Below, in pieces: positions 35,401-40,305 of a DNA stretch of 64,000 nucleotides. Where the stretch lies: the NCBI GenBank assembly GCA_032433765.1, contig JAVIAB010000024.1:8366821-8430820 (forward strand), read 5' to 3'. The position numbers and the translations under genes are program-made. Under the pieces are notes generated by a model. It did not search any database. It was not told the origin of the DNA and worked only from the letters and a program-made list of their open reading frames with translations. Every line of letters starts with the position of its first letter. The first letter of the stretch is position 1. The DNA is from Megaustenia siamemsis. Lineage: Eukaryota; Mollusca; Gastropoda; Stylommatophora; Ariophantidae.

Positions 35401-36822
35401 AGGAGGGGATCTGAGCACCTATGGACATGTTTGGAGTGCAATGATGATGGCCCGCAAATAACTCAATAACTAACGTTCACGCATAAAGCCATGTACAGTC
35501 AACAGACTAATGGCTTGGAAAACGACGCAAATGTTGATAACGATAATGCCTCTTTCTCTTTTTGTGATCTAGACTGGCAACTCAGTACACGTGTTCACCG
35601 CATGGTGTTTTGCAGGGCAACAACACATTCTTCACACTTTACCCAATTCGTAGTCATCTTTTCAGCTTCTTCTCTCTTGTAACTCTAATTTGTTTGTATC
35701 TCGTGACGTTGATCCCCAACATGTCCTTCTTCGCCTTACATCCGTATATAAGCGATAAATGAGACTAAACAAGTCAGAGAAACAATAGAGAAACTGTGGT
35801 TGGAAGAAATAAAAGGATGGAAATAAAATAAAGAGCAATCAATAAATGCAACACGATGAAGACATCAAATGTGCATATTTGATGACACAGTAACGATAAT
35901 GTTCATGAACAGCAGAACAAATAAAGATTACAGGAAACAGTCATTTTATTTAGTCATTACTTTCAGATTAGTCATTAAGAATCAAAAGTAAAAATAAGCT
36001 ATTAGGTAACACTAAACATTTAAATCGCGCTGAAAGAAGAGGGTAAAGATAAAAAAAACTGCAATAAGCAGAAAAAATAAACATTAATTTATTTAATTGA
36101 CGGAGCACAACTTATAGCTTCATTTGTGGTATGTATGTGTTTTGTGTGTGCACTTGTTAACGTTTCCTAGGAGCTACTGAGTTAAGTGCTCTGTGCACAC
36201 CGTGAGCTGTGTGTCTCATCCGTTTTGATCATGTTTCGATATTCCAATTGTTTATGATGAATGATGATATCGTATGACAGTAAACAGTTGGCTGTGTTCA
36301 CTTTCTACACGGTTTCGCCTTGTGTCTTTCGGCGTGTGCTGAGACTGCTACGATGCGGACTACAGTTACCTTTCTTTGTTTGGGAGACGAGATATTAATT
36401 CGGATGATTACGCTGGCACGGGCGGTTGAGCAATTATTGATTTTATTTCTTTTGCAGTGATACCGGGGCATTCCATAACCAAATCCATAACCAAAATAAC
36501 GTTTCCATTGATTTTGTTATATTACAAGCATATTCCAGTCAAAAAGTTGTATTTATTTCTATCCACAGTTTTAACCACAGGTTACGACTATACCAATGTA
36601 GACGTAAGAACCAGGCGTTACGCTTTTGGGTGGTCGGGGAATAACTATACATGGTCTCAGTGCAAGGATAAGTGTTCACGTCAAGATTTCTGCGTTGGTT
36701 TTCAGTTTAACGTGGGGCTGTGCTCAATGTTTAGATACGATTGCAACGCAAATACTCGAAACTATCCTTTTTATGTGTATGTCCGGGATAGTAGTCGATG
36801 CTGGACTCAAAATGTTGGTTGA
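7807..36822 (+). CDS. Secreted C-type lectin-like/PAN protein (five coding exons)
   Basis: Coding exons 7,807-7,858; 18,704-18,799; 24,656-24,787; 30,642-30,836; 36,569-36,822 join in one open frame of 729 nt (242 codons plus TGA), every intron GT-AG and phase 1. Residues 1-18 are a hydrophobic signal peptide. Residues about 21-158 form a C-type lectin-like domain: NGTCY (Cys29), Cys46, W83-T-G, Cys114, EPD at 115-117, Cys122, FED at 141-143, Cys146 and ICQK (Cys154). Residues about 163-237 are PAN/Apple-like: Cys190, 194, 200, 210, 217 and 236. Sequons: N26, N132, N149, N184. It is probably an extracellular recognition or adhesion protein; the ligand is unknown. The exon model is inferred from splice sites, phase and domain continuity and has no transcript support. 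Confidence 0.8.
7960..8150 (-). mobile_element. Possible old tRNA-like SINE remnants, shared by both copies
   Basis: Read on the minus strand, TATAGCTCAGTGATGAA near 8,113-8,130 resembles a pol III A box. The matching place in copy B (about 63,483-63,507) reads TATAGCTCAGTGGTAAA. A second A-box-like word, TAGCGGAGTGG, is at about 63,418-63,428 in copy B. No good B box is seen. Presence in both copies means any insertion predates the duplication. Confidence 0.3.
8120..8800. repeat. ~34-bp minisatellite (TTAGTCTAGTTTAGT)
   Basis: About 20 diverged units of roughly 34 bp built on CTTAGTCTAGTTTAGTTGACAGG. Two further units follow an insertion at 9,165-9,225. Copy B has only about one unit (63,507-63,545). 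Confidence 0.9.
8805..9165 (+). mobile_element. Insertion with tRNA-like sequence
   Basis: This segment splits the 34-bp minisatellite and is absent from copy B. TTAGCTGAGTGAC (9,002) resembles an A box and GGGTTCGATCC (about 9,067) matches a B box well. It is possibly a tRNA-derived SINE; the A-to-B spacing is long and no target-site duplication is obvious. Confidence 0.4.
9219..9573 (-). pseudogene. Degenerate RNase H LINE fragment, copy A
   Basis: Matches the left part of copy B 63,541-63,960 and keeps the same order on both sides of the RTE insertion at 9,574. Protein signal is weak here; identity rests on copy B, where an RNase H motif is still readable. The other half continues at about 10,345-10,500. 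Confidence 0.5.
9574..10345 (+). mobile_element. RTE-like LINE 3' end (young copy)
   Basis: An open frame of 253 codons (9,574-10,335) covers the end of a non-LTR polymerase. It contains a thumb-like N-IKKTKTMIIN segment, YNYLGHTITNDGKC, LYGAETWTL, MWIYRRIGRI, KFLGHVKRHN, a basic GKRGRGRPRLTW stretch and the final EWRSMVANLRCGEGTR. It ends in an ATGATGATG tail. The endonuclease and palm with YADD are missing, so it is 5'-truncated. It is inserted in copy A but absent from the same place in copy B. Positions 10,130-10,345 are nearly identical to 22,985-23,205. RTE-like assignment is from the C-terminal motifs and the trinucleotide tail. Confidence 0.8.
10346..10790. other. End of copy A homology and unique intron sequence
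   Basis: Positions 10,346-10,460 match the right end of copy B (about 63,880-64,000). The rest is intron 1 sequence with no recognised gene. Confidence 0.5.
10790..14680. repeat. 41-bp minisatellite, ~95 units, in intron 1
   Basis: The longest array of the window. Its 41-bp unit combines TGTTGATTCACGCTGCCATA with TGTTCTCCTGTCCATCTCTT. Variants (TTTATGCTG, CATTCACG, TTCTTCTG, ACCATATC) occur in runs and alternate, suggesting unequal exchange or local conversion. Open frames inside it are repeat artefacts. Confidence 0.97.
14690..15410. other. Intron sequence, nothing recognised
   Basis: AT-rich, with stops in all frames. No domain, repeat array or mobile element was recognised. Confidence 0.6.
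15413..15660 (-). mobile_element. RTE-like LINE 3' fragment
   Basis: On the minus strand, a HIMTRGNLV-like segment, KIEGKRYR and a final DREFWEDMLAYLNLYGTQ are followed by an ATGATGATG tail (CATCATCAT at 15,413 on +). These are the C-terminal motifs of the RTE-like elements seen elsewhere here. It is 5'-truncated within the (AC)n run. Confidence 0.7.
15632..15715. repeat. (AC)n and (AT)n microsatellite
   Basis: About 35 AC dinucleotides followed by a short AT run. Confidence 0.97.
16071..16326 (-). mobile_element. tRNA-derived SINE, full length
   Basis: On the minus strand it starts with a tRNA-like head (A box, TCAGTGGTTAGTGAACTGG; B box degraded here, TTCTTTCC), then a conserved body and a GTACTTTACTTTTT tail. 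It is flanked by a 13-bp duplication TATTTGTTAATAT at 16,058-16,070 and 16,327-16,339. Confidence 0.85.
16462..16710. repeat. 16-bp minisatellite (AATCAATCAACTCTTA)
   Basis: About 15 units of AATCAATCAACTCTTA with an AATCAATCGATTCTTA variant interspersed. Confidence 0.92.
16990..17700 (-). mobile_element. LINE 3' fragment, second RTE-like subfamily
   Basis: On the minus strand it carries reverse-transcriptase thumb and C-terminal motifs: RRIKGWKWQDKI, RRQWRWIGHTLRKP and a charged Glu/Asp/Lys region. A more upstream YLG-like segment is broken. It belongs to the same subfamily as 21,308-21,852 and is 5'-truncated and frameshifted. Confidence 0.65.
18040..18670. repeat. 21-bp minisatellite before exon 2
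   Basis: About 30 units of CAGTAATTGACCCATAAATGG and variants (GTAGTTGATCATAAA, ACTCATACATGA). It ends about 33 bases before the exon 2 acceptor, so it abuts the splice region. Confidence 0.92.
18704..18799 (+). CDS. Coding exon 2: start of C-type lectin domain
   Basis: Acceptor TTACAATTCAG, 96 nt, donor GTGAGT at 18,800. Encodes QVWHEYNGTCYTVLE and then a Cys in the YRCSQL helix, typical of the first strand and helix of a C-type lectin fold. Phase 1 at both ends. Confidence 0.8.
18836..18915. repeat. 25-bp triplication in intron 2
   Basis: Three copies of ACATTGTATTTGG plus TTATTGCTATGA, just after the exon 2 donor. Confidence 0.85.
18920..19510. other. Intron 2 sequence, nothing recognised
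   Basis: AT-rich non-coding sequence with no recognised domain or element. Confidence 0.5.
19514..20110 (-). mobile_element. RTE-like LINE 3' end
   Basis: On the minus strand: YLGTLLTSDGRCTKEVRCRM, QKMRKILCNPFLTI, LLTYGCESWTIGQQTRKSLE and MWFYRRILSVPWTAKKSNGDV, then a degraded end with WLGRRSTTEMINNC-like words and a tail of ATGATGATG (CATCATCAT at 19,529). The same family occurs at 23,922, 25,540, 37,033, 50,470 and 59,548. Confidence 0.8.
20111..20765. other. Intron 2 sequence, nothing recognised
   Basis: No gene or known element. The left end of the transposon copy at 20,770 may lie in here, but no terminal inverted repeat was recognised. Confidence 0.5.
21308..21852 (+). mobile_element. 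5'-truncated LINE inserted in transposase, with TSD
   Basis: Flanked by a 12-bp duplication AGTTATCAGATG at 21,296-21,307 and 21,853-21,864. Content: LYGCETWRTTKLTVMKIQTF, a KDGSGRTE segment and RRWRWIGHTLRKP-like words split over frames. Same subfamily as 16,990-17,700. Confidence 0.85.
21926..22187 (-). mobile_element. tRNA-derived SINE inserted in transposase, with TSD
   Basis: A 262-bp full-length copy with A box GATAGCTCAGTGG, B box GGTTCGATCC and the common body. It is flanked by AGTTGCACGAGCAGT (21,911-21,925) and AGTTGCACATGCAGT (22,188-22,202), two mismatches in 15. Confidence 0.9.
22985..23205 (+). mobile_element. RTE-like LINE 3' end, near-identical to 10,130
   Basis: Starts within the HVKRHNSLLKVILEG codons and ends in ATGATGATG. 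Only about three substitutions separate it from 10,130-10,345, showing recent activity of this subfamily. Confidence 0.9.
23206..23920. other. Intron 2 sequence, nothing recognised
   Basis: No domain or repeat array was recognised; stops occur in every frame. Confidence 0.5.
23922..24495 (+). mobile_element. RTE-like LINE 3' end
   Basis: LLTSDGRCTKQVRCRMAQAKAAFQ-type start, LTYGCESWTIGQQTRK, WSL/VLQKNVENTMDS after a frameshift, then GRS-KQQK and a GATGATGATGATG tail. It is 5'-truncated and frameshifted. Confidence 0.8.
24656..24787 (+). CDS. Coding exon 3: middle of C-type lectin domain
   Basis: Acceptor TTTGTTTAG, 132 nt, donor GTAAGC at 24,788. The first codon, split across the intron, gives Asp and then GYLKV, matching the G-x-L strand after the first helix. 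YWTGFRYIS is the W-x-G core motif of the fold. Phase 1 at both ends. Confidence 0.8.
25080..25535 (+). pseudogene. RNase H domain fragment of LINE
   Basis: An open frame with FVYVPGHAGVRGNERADRLAS, the C-terminal RNase H signature (the His and final Asp are present), then a tail region and the word LLRRGSEHLWTCSECNDDDPQ. The latter is repeated at 35,375-35,465, and the same region reads on the opposite strand at 5,745. It is a 5'-truncated remnant of an RNase H-bearing LINE; the frame is short and not a host gene. Confidence 0.75.
25540..26540 (+). mobile_element. RTE-like LINE, palm to 3' end
   Basis: The longest copy of this family here. A degraded QG-TLSP palm segment (about 25,640) leads to YADDTVLFANSENELQ (25,744-25,790), then LNSKKTEVMVA-like words, FKYLRTLLTSDGRC, LTYGCESWAIVKQTGQSLEAVEMRLYR and REWIGRRSKTEMINNCRDRKLWRGMI, ending GATGATGATGAG. 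Several frameshifts. A perfect 17-bp hairpin lies just before the YADD motif. Confidence 0.8.
25694..25730. repeat. Perfect 17-bp inverted repeat, 3-base loop
   Basis: Arms ATCCATAAGGGGTCTTA (25,694-25,710) and its exact reverse complement (25,714-25,730) around AAA. It is probably a local inverted duplication within the dead LINE. Confidence 0.95.
26541..27178. other. Intron 3 sequence, nothing recognised
   Basis: AT-rich non-coding sequence between a LINE tail and a minisatellite. Confidence 0.5.
27180..28265. repeat. 27-bp minisatellite, ~40 units, intron 3
   Basis: A unit built on GTGGCTAACGTGCCAGTGAT plus GACCTGT. The 27-bp length keeps a 371-codon frame open as nonapeptides (MANVPVMTC to MANVPVLTF), but units drift gradually from left to right and there is no start context, signal or splice evidence. 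A repeat artefact is more likely than a gene. Confidence 0.92.
28404..29100. mobile_element. Non-autonomous deletion derivative of the DDE_3 transposon
   Basis: A 697-bp element with ends TAGCTCGTTTCAAATCAT...and their inverted repeat (ATGATTTGAAACGAGCTA at the right end), bounded by TA on both sides (28,402-28,403; 29,101-29,102). It matches the two ends of the element at 44,750-46,859. The interior from about 45,080 to 46,508 is missing, with about nine unrelated bases at the junction (28,735-28,743). It carries no transposase and would depend on one in trans. Confidence 0.9.
29101..29590. other. Intron 3 sequence with (CT)n run
   Basis: Contains a (TC)n microsatellite at about 29,426-29,464. 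No gene recognised. Confidence 0.7.
29590..30035 (-). mobile_element. LINE 3' fragment, further subfamily
   Basis: On the minus strand: LGNPPTLEMKLNGFKNKCL-like words, RLIKIEYMSSFKRR, IGHVLRMNEDKFPSQAFVWKPPGKR, and a degraded end before CAxxxERKE. This is the LRRI-IGHVLRM C-terminal region common to many animal LINEs. The final part also occurs at 37,660-37,835 and weakly near 805. Confidence 0.6.
30030..30312. repeat. 25-bp minisatellite, intron 3
   Basis: About eleven diverged units on CATCCATATGTTAGCACTGG TATCA. It lies about 330 bases before the exon 4 acceptor. Confidence 0.85.
30642..30836 (+). CDS. Coding exon 4: long loop and end of C-type lectin domain
   Basis: Acceptor ATACTTTACAG, 195 nt, donor GTAAGT at 30,837. 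Encodes EWLSCEPD, GNCVRLAR, LFEDTDC and SIICQK: the loop, the central Cys and the last two Cys of the fold. EPD sits where EPN or QPD is found in Ca-dependent sugar-binding members, and FED sits where WND is usual. Phase 1 at both ends. Confidence 0.85.
30960..31870 (+). pseudogene. RNase H LINE 3' end, split by RTE insertion
   Basis: Matches the LINE at 4,870-5,386: VIQWIPSHCNIQGN, LVKEGWRLPQEN, then after the insertion FTKLKKGAVSQCHC, TKHVLQDCP and the end before AGAATAAGAAGAAT. Frame breaks throughout. The insertion occupies about 31,243-31,625. Confidence 0.75.
31243..31625 (-). mobile_element. RTE-like LINE 3' end nested in another LINE
   Basis: On the minus strand: RKFSKRPTQKGELLKIIRKK, STFFGHIMRRGKLEYLVTTG, GKSDRGRQREKILDSLVSW and LWRDLIAYANRQGT, then an ATGATGATGATG tail (CATCATCATCAT at 31,248 on +). 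It interrupts the host LINE between its GAGAAACCA and ATxTTCACC words (compare 5,130-5,150). Confidence 0.85.
31871..32385. other. Intron 4 sequence, nothing recognised
   Basis: AT-rich non-coding sequence leading into a minisatellite. Confidence 0.5.
32355..33455. repeat. 61-bp minisatellite, ~18 units, intron 4
   Basis: Units combine CAAGCTGACACATAGGAATC, TGATTACACGTGTTGGGGAA and GTGAGTACAACGAGAGACA. Towards the right end, four-base-shorter units (GTGAGCACGAGAG) appear. Confidence 0.95.
33640..33895 (+). mobile_element. RTE-like LINE 3' end, older copy
   Basis: Same subfamily as 10,130-10,345 but clearly diverged. It has FLRHVERHSSLLKVILEGN, then a frame-broken GRPRLTRT and EWRSIVTNLQYGDGTR before GATGATGATGATG. 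Confidence 0.85.
33896..34570. other. Intron 4 sequence with LINE-like remnant
   Basis: Positions 34,000-34,260 resemble, on the minus strand, degraded LINE C-terminal words. The evidence is too weak to define an element. Confidence 0.3.
34570..34860. repeat. 17-bp minisatellite (TATATGATCCATACTCC)
   Basis: About 17 units of TATATGATCCATACTCC with one irregular spacer. Confidence 0.92.
34861..35240 (+). mobile_element. LINE 3' fragment (ASETW...RW subfamily)
   Basis: ASETWRLNRRIEIQL, FDCRCFKKILNIRWDQHI-NKEVTRRSGI, RRWKRLGQV and ETWRRVWQVLTK are the usual C-terminal words of animal LINE polymerases. Stops interrupt the frame. Confidence 0.65.
35370..35470 (+). mobile_element. RNase H LINE tail fragment
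   Basis: Near-identical to 25,436-25,536 (SLTLRELLRRGSEHLWTC and the ACTCAATAACT end). About five differences in 100 bases. Confidence 0.85.
35471..36560. other. Intron 4 sequence, nothing recognised
   Basis: No domain, array or mobile element was recognised. Confidence 0.5.
36569..36822 (+). CDS. Coding exon 5: PAN/Apple-like domain and stop
   Basis: Acceptor TTCTATCCACAG at 36,568, then 254 nt to TGA. An alternative acceptor 12 bases on (AG at 36,580) keeps the frame and would give Cys in place of Phe-Leu-Thr-Thr-Gly at the junction. The Cys pattern QCKDKC, FCVGFQF, LCSMFRY is that of PAN/Apple domains. Confidence 0.8.
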
Positions 36823-36867
36823 TCTAAAGCTGCTGTTAACTAAACTGGCAACAATCATAACGTTATC

Positions 36868-36873
36868 AATAAA
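36868..36873 (+). terminator. Polyadenylation signal of CTL-PAN gene
   Basis: AATAAA lies 46 bases after the stop codon, with a T-rich stretch following. It is the first canonical signal after the stop, so the 3'UTR is probably short. Confidence 0.6.
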
Positions 36874-37032
36874 ACATTATACATCATTATAATATATTTC
36901 TGACATCATTAAAAAAAAAGACGAAAAGCCAGAATTTATTTTAATCTTGAAATTAAAGTGAAGGTAATCTATTTATACATGAGATTAACGGGGAACCGCT
37001 TTTTTATGTTTAACTACATTTATTTTTATATC

Positions 37033-37400
37033 ATCATCATTATCAAGTACCATGTCTGATGCCTTAGGTGATCATGTATCTCCACAACTTTTGATCTCGA
37101 CAGTTGTTTATCATTTCTGTTGTTGACCTTCTGACAAGCCATTTAATCTGTCTGGTATCTTTACTCTTTGATTCCTTGTATCTCTTCGTCCCTCAATTTT
37201 GTCAGTAGTTGCAATATATTCCAGCTGTTTCCTTCTCATTACATGACCAAGAAATGATGATTGTTTCTTCCTAATATTGGAGATTAGCTCTCCCTTTCCT
37301 TTTGCGTCCCTCAGAACGTTTGCATTACTCTTCTTAGCTGTCCATGGTATTTTCAGCATTCTTCTGTAAAATCACATTTCTACAGCGTCCAGTCATATTC
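37033..37400 (-). mobile_element. RTE-like LINE 3' end
   Basis: On the minus strand: MLKIPWTAKKSNANVLRDAK, ELISNIRKKQSSFLGHVMRR, KQLEYIATTDKIEGRRDTR, then an ATGATGATG-like tail (CATCATCAT at 37,032). It lies downstream of the CTL-PAN polyadenylation signal. Confidence 0.85.
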
Positions 37401-37659
37401 TTGTGGAGGTTAATGATTATACAAAGAAGTTACGACAGTGGCATTATGTTGCCTTCCATCGGTTTGTTTACTGATACTCCGCTAGCGTTTGACTAAAAAT
37501 CTCACGCACAAGGCAGTGGGGCTGTTTACCCTCCCTTAGCCTTTTATTCTCCCAGGTATACCTGCAAGACAGCAGGGCAGCCACAGGTAGTACTACCTGC
37601 TACATACAGCAGCAGGTAAAATTACCTGACCTGACGGTGTTTTCATATACCATATTTAT

Positions 37660-37835
37660 GTTTATTCTCCCCTCTGGTCGTTGACGGCACATAGATCACA
37701 AGTCATTATTCTCCTCGACTGAGAACTTGTTGCTGATTCTTGTAGGTTTTGGTTGTTTCTTAGCCCTATGGTTAAGCCTCCCTAAGTAACTCTGCATAGC
37801 AATGATCTTGATCTGCCTTTGTTCACCAGATGGTT
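37660..37835 (-). mobile_element. LINE terminal fragment
   Basis: Resembles 29,596-29,770 along its length (GACGGCACATAG ... TTGTTTCTTAG ... CTGCATAGC). It is probably the last codons and 3' end of that LINE subfamily. Confidence 0.5.
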
Positions 37836-38037
37836 TACTGAGATTCGATAGTCTGTGGTCATAGATTAAAATTGGTTCAATTATTGCTCCTTTTTTATAA
37901 TATCATTTCCTTTTCTGTTTTTTTCTGGCCACTCCAAGTGCTTTTCTCAGTCATTTCTGCATTGAATGCCCTCAGATCACACCCGTTCTAATGCTGGTTG
38001 TTGATTCAATAACAGGGAGTTAGAATTTTTACTCATA

Positions 38038-38295
38038 GTAAAGAAACGGTAAAGTACCACCGTCACGCCAAGTGGTGTATAGAGAATATGGTGTTAGTAA
38101 CCATCAATTTTACAGACCTTCAGCACATGATTTTTGGGGTAATGTGGTCGGTATTACGCCCGTGCCGCTTTACTTTCCCAGAAAAAAAGCCGGTGCACAT
38201 TTATGGATGGGTGAACCGGAAGCCGTTGTTTAGAATCGAACCCTACCTCTTGTCATGTGTAGTCAAGTTCACGAACCACTGAGCTATCGCTGCTA
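38038..38295 (-). mobile_element. tRNA-derived SINE, full length with TSD
   Basis: A 258-bp copy bounded by the 14-bp duplication AATTTTTACTCATA at 38,024-38,037 and 38,296-38,309. The A box (GCGATAGCTCAGTGG) is intact; the B box reads GGTTCGATTC. Confidence 0.9.
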
Positions 38296-38584
38296 AATTT
38301 TTACTCATAATATACATTTCCTATTTCATTTTTTTTTTTAATAGAAAATGTGAGATCCGTAGGACGACAGCTAATATTCTTGTGCAAGTGAATGACTTTG
38401 ATAAATATGTTATCTTTTACAATTGTGTGTTTTTTATATTTAACTATTCGCAACCCATCTAATTTAGGCGTTCGCTTTTGATAACAGCAAGTAACATAAT
38501 CATAGAGAAACAATGAACTAATAATGAAGTAAATAAAATGACAACCGTAATAAACAATTTATATCTCTGTGTGTGCATGTCTGT

Positions 38585-38940
38585 GTTAGTCACCTCTAGT
38601 GACTCGGGCAATGGTGCTCGTAAACCTGGGAGGGTAGACCATCTAAGGGCAGAATCCCCCTACAGAAAAGACAATCTGCTGCCTTGCAGGAAGATTGGGG
38701 ACAATCAAAGGCTAAGGAAAGCAAACCTGAAAAAATGCTGGCTGAAATCGGATGCACTGGGCCACTGGCGCAGAACACAGTGCAACGTATTAACGGGTGT
38801 TCAGTCAGAATGGATCTGGCGGACTCTAAATGTGACGTTCTGTCTGTGGGGGCGATCAACACACTTAACCTGACAGTTGACTTCATGTGGGAGTCTGGAA
38901 TCCTACTCTGACTGAGTCCTGATCGCAGAGAGAGAGAGAG
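38585..38940 (+). mobile_element. LINE-tailed element with (GA)n end
   Basis: Shares about 300 bases with 61,455-61,800, from TTAGTCACCTCTAGTGACTC onward. It ends FMWESGILL, stop, then TGAGTCCTGATCGCAGAGAG. The ending parallels that of the RNase H LINE at 5,340-5,386 (RESGILV, stop, CATGATCGCAGAAGAAG). It may be a 5'-truncated LINE of a sister subfamily, or a SINE using that LINE's tail. Confidence 0.65.
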
Positions 38941-40105
38941 ATAAACAATTTCAAACTGACATACAATAACATTTCGCGTAATAATAATAACAATAGTATC
39001 TGTTCATATTTCTGAATGCCATAACGGTCACTGATATTTGAAAACCATGTCTTCATGAGCTATTTCCAATTTCAAGAGCTGAACTCTGACATGTAACGAG
39101 GGAGAATTCTGTGTTGTCGATGGAGCTCTCCTCCAGTCCCTTGTAATGTCCGCTCTGCTATCTTTGACTGTTAATGTCGTCTGTAGATTCGTCACATCAG
39201 GGCCTGAAGATCTTAAAGCATCATTAATTTGTTGTAATGTTTTTGTTAATCTATCTATCTAACTGTCTGTCAGTATGTCTTTCTTTTTGTCTGTCTGTCT
39301 TTCTGTCTGAATGTCTATTGTCCTTTTGAGCTAAAGAGCAGCAATTGTAAACTTTCTATGCCCTACGATATTTAAGTGTCGAGATTGATGTTTCTGTAAC
39401 AATGGATGTTTCCCCATGACAGTTAGGCCACCGATCAACCATCCATAGCGCGATGAAAGAAATAACACTCCACCACAACAGAAACGTTCTATTAATAATG
39501 ATCAAACTTAACACGCTCATCTAAAGTAAAGAAAAAAGATACCGCAAACATTAATGTAAAGTAAATGTATTTTTTCACGATTTGTGACTGTAACGGTATA
39601 AAAGAAGATGTTTTTAAGGCGATTATTCTGATATTTAATATTTCCTGATCAATCAAAGTAATTTAGAAAGCAACGTTGATTTCATTAAACATAAACAAGA
39701 CTTTCAAATATGAGATCCTACTTGAAAGAAGAGCCATTCGCACGTTATGAAATATATATATATGAAGCTCTGTACGAGTAACTTAAGTCATCAGTCATGT
39801 ATGTAACAATATTTGATAGCAGACAACAGAAACAGTGGCATGTGCTTGTTGACATTCCAAACAATATTCTAGAGACAGAATCCTCTTCGATACAACCTTC
39901 ATTATATAAAACACAATCCTTATTCAGATAAAACCTTAATAGAATAAAGTTTGATAAGATTGTAAATAGTGACAAGTAGTGGTAGAGTTATAGGACTTTG
40001 TGAACAGAGGCAGATAAGTAGATTAGGAATTCTCTATTTTGATTGGTCGTAAAAGTGAAATAAAATTCTGGCATGTTCTCAACAAAATTGTTCTCTTCTA
40101 TCAAA
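38941..40105. other. Intergenic, nothing recognised
   Basis: Contains a degraded (TCTG)n patch at 39,245-39,310. No gene. Confidence 0.5.
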
Positions 40106-40107
40106 GT

Positions 40108-40262
40108 GTGTGATTATATGTGACTGTGTGTGATTATGTGTGACTGTGTGTGATTATGTGTGACTGTGTGTGATTATGTGTGACTGTGTGTGATTATGTG
40201 TGACTGTGTGTGATTATGTGTGACTGTGTGTGATTATGTGTGACTGTGTGTGAGTGTGTGTA
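40108..40262. repeat. 18-bp minisatellite (TGTGTGATTATGTGTGAC)
   Basis: Eight near-perfect units of TGTGTGATTATGTGTGAC. Confidence 0.95.
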
Positions 40263-40305
40263 GATGTATGATTTGTGACTATAATAAGTTCCTTGCGATC
40301 TCTAC

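Noticed and set aside
36457..36568. Start codon at 36,457 for a separate PAN-domain protein
   Set aside because: A polypyrimidine tract and acceptor at 36,568 and the matching phase from exon 4 make it the last exon of the lectin gene; the stretch before it looks intronic.
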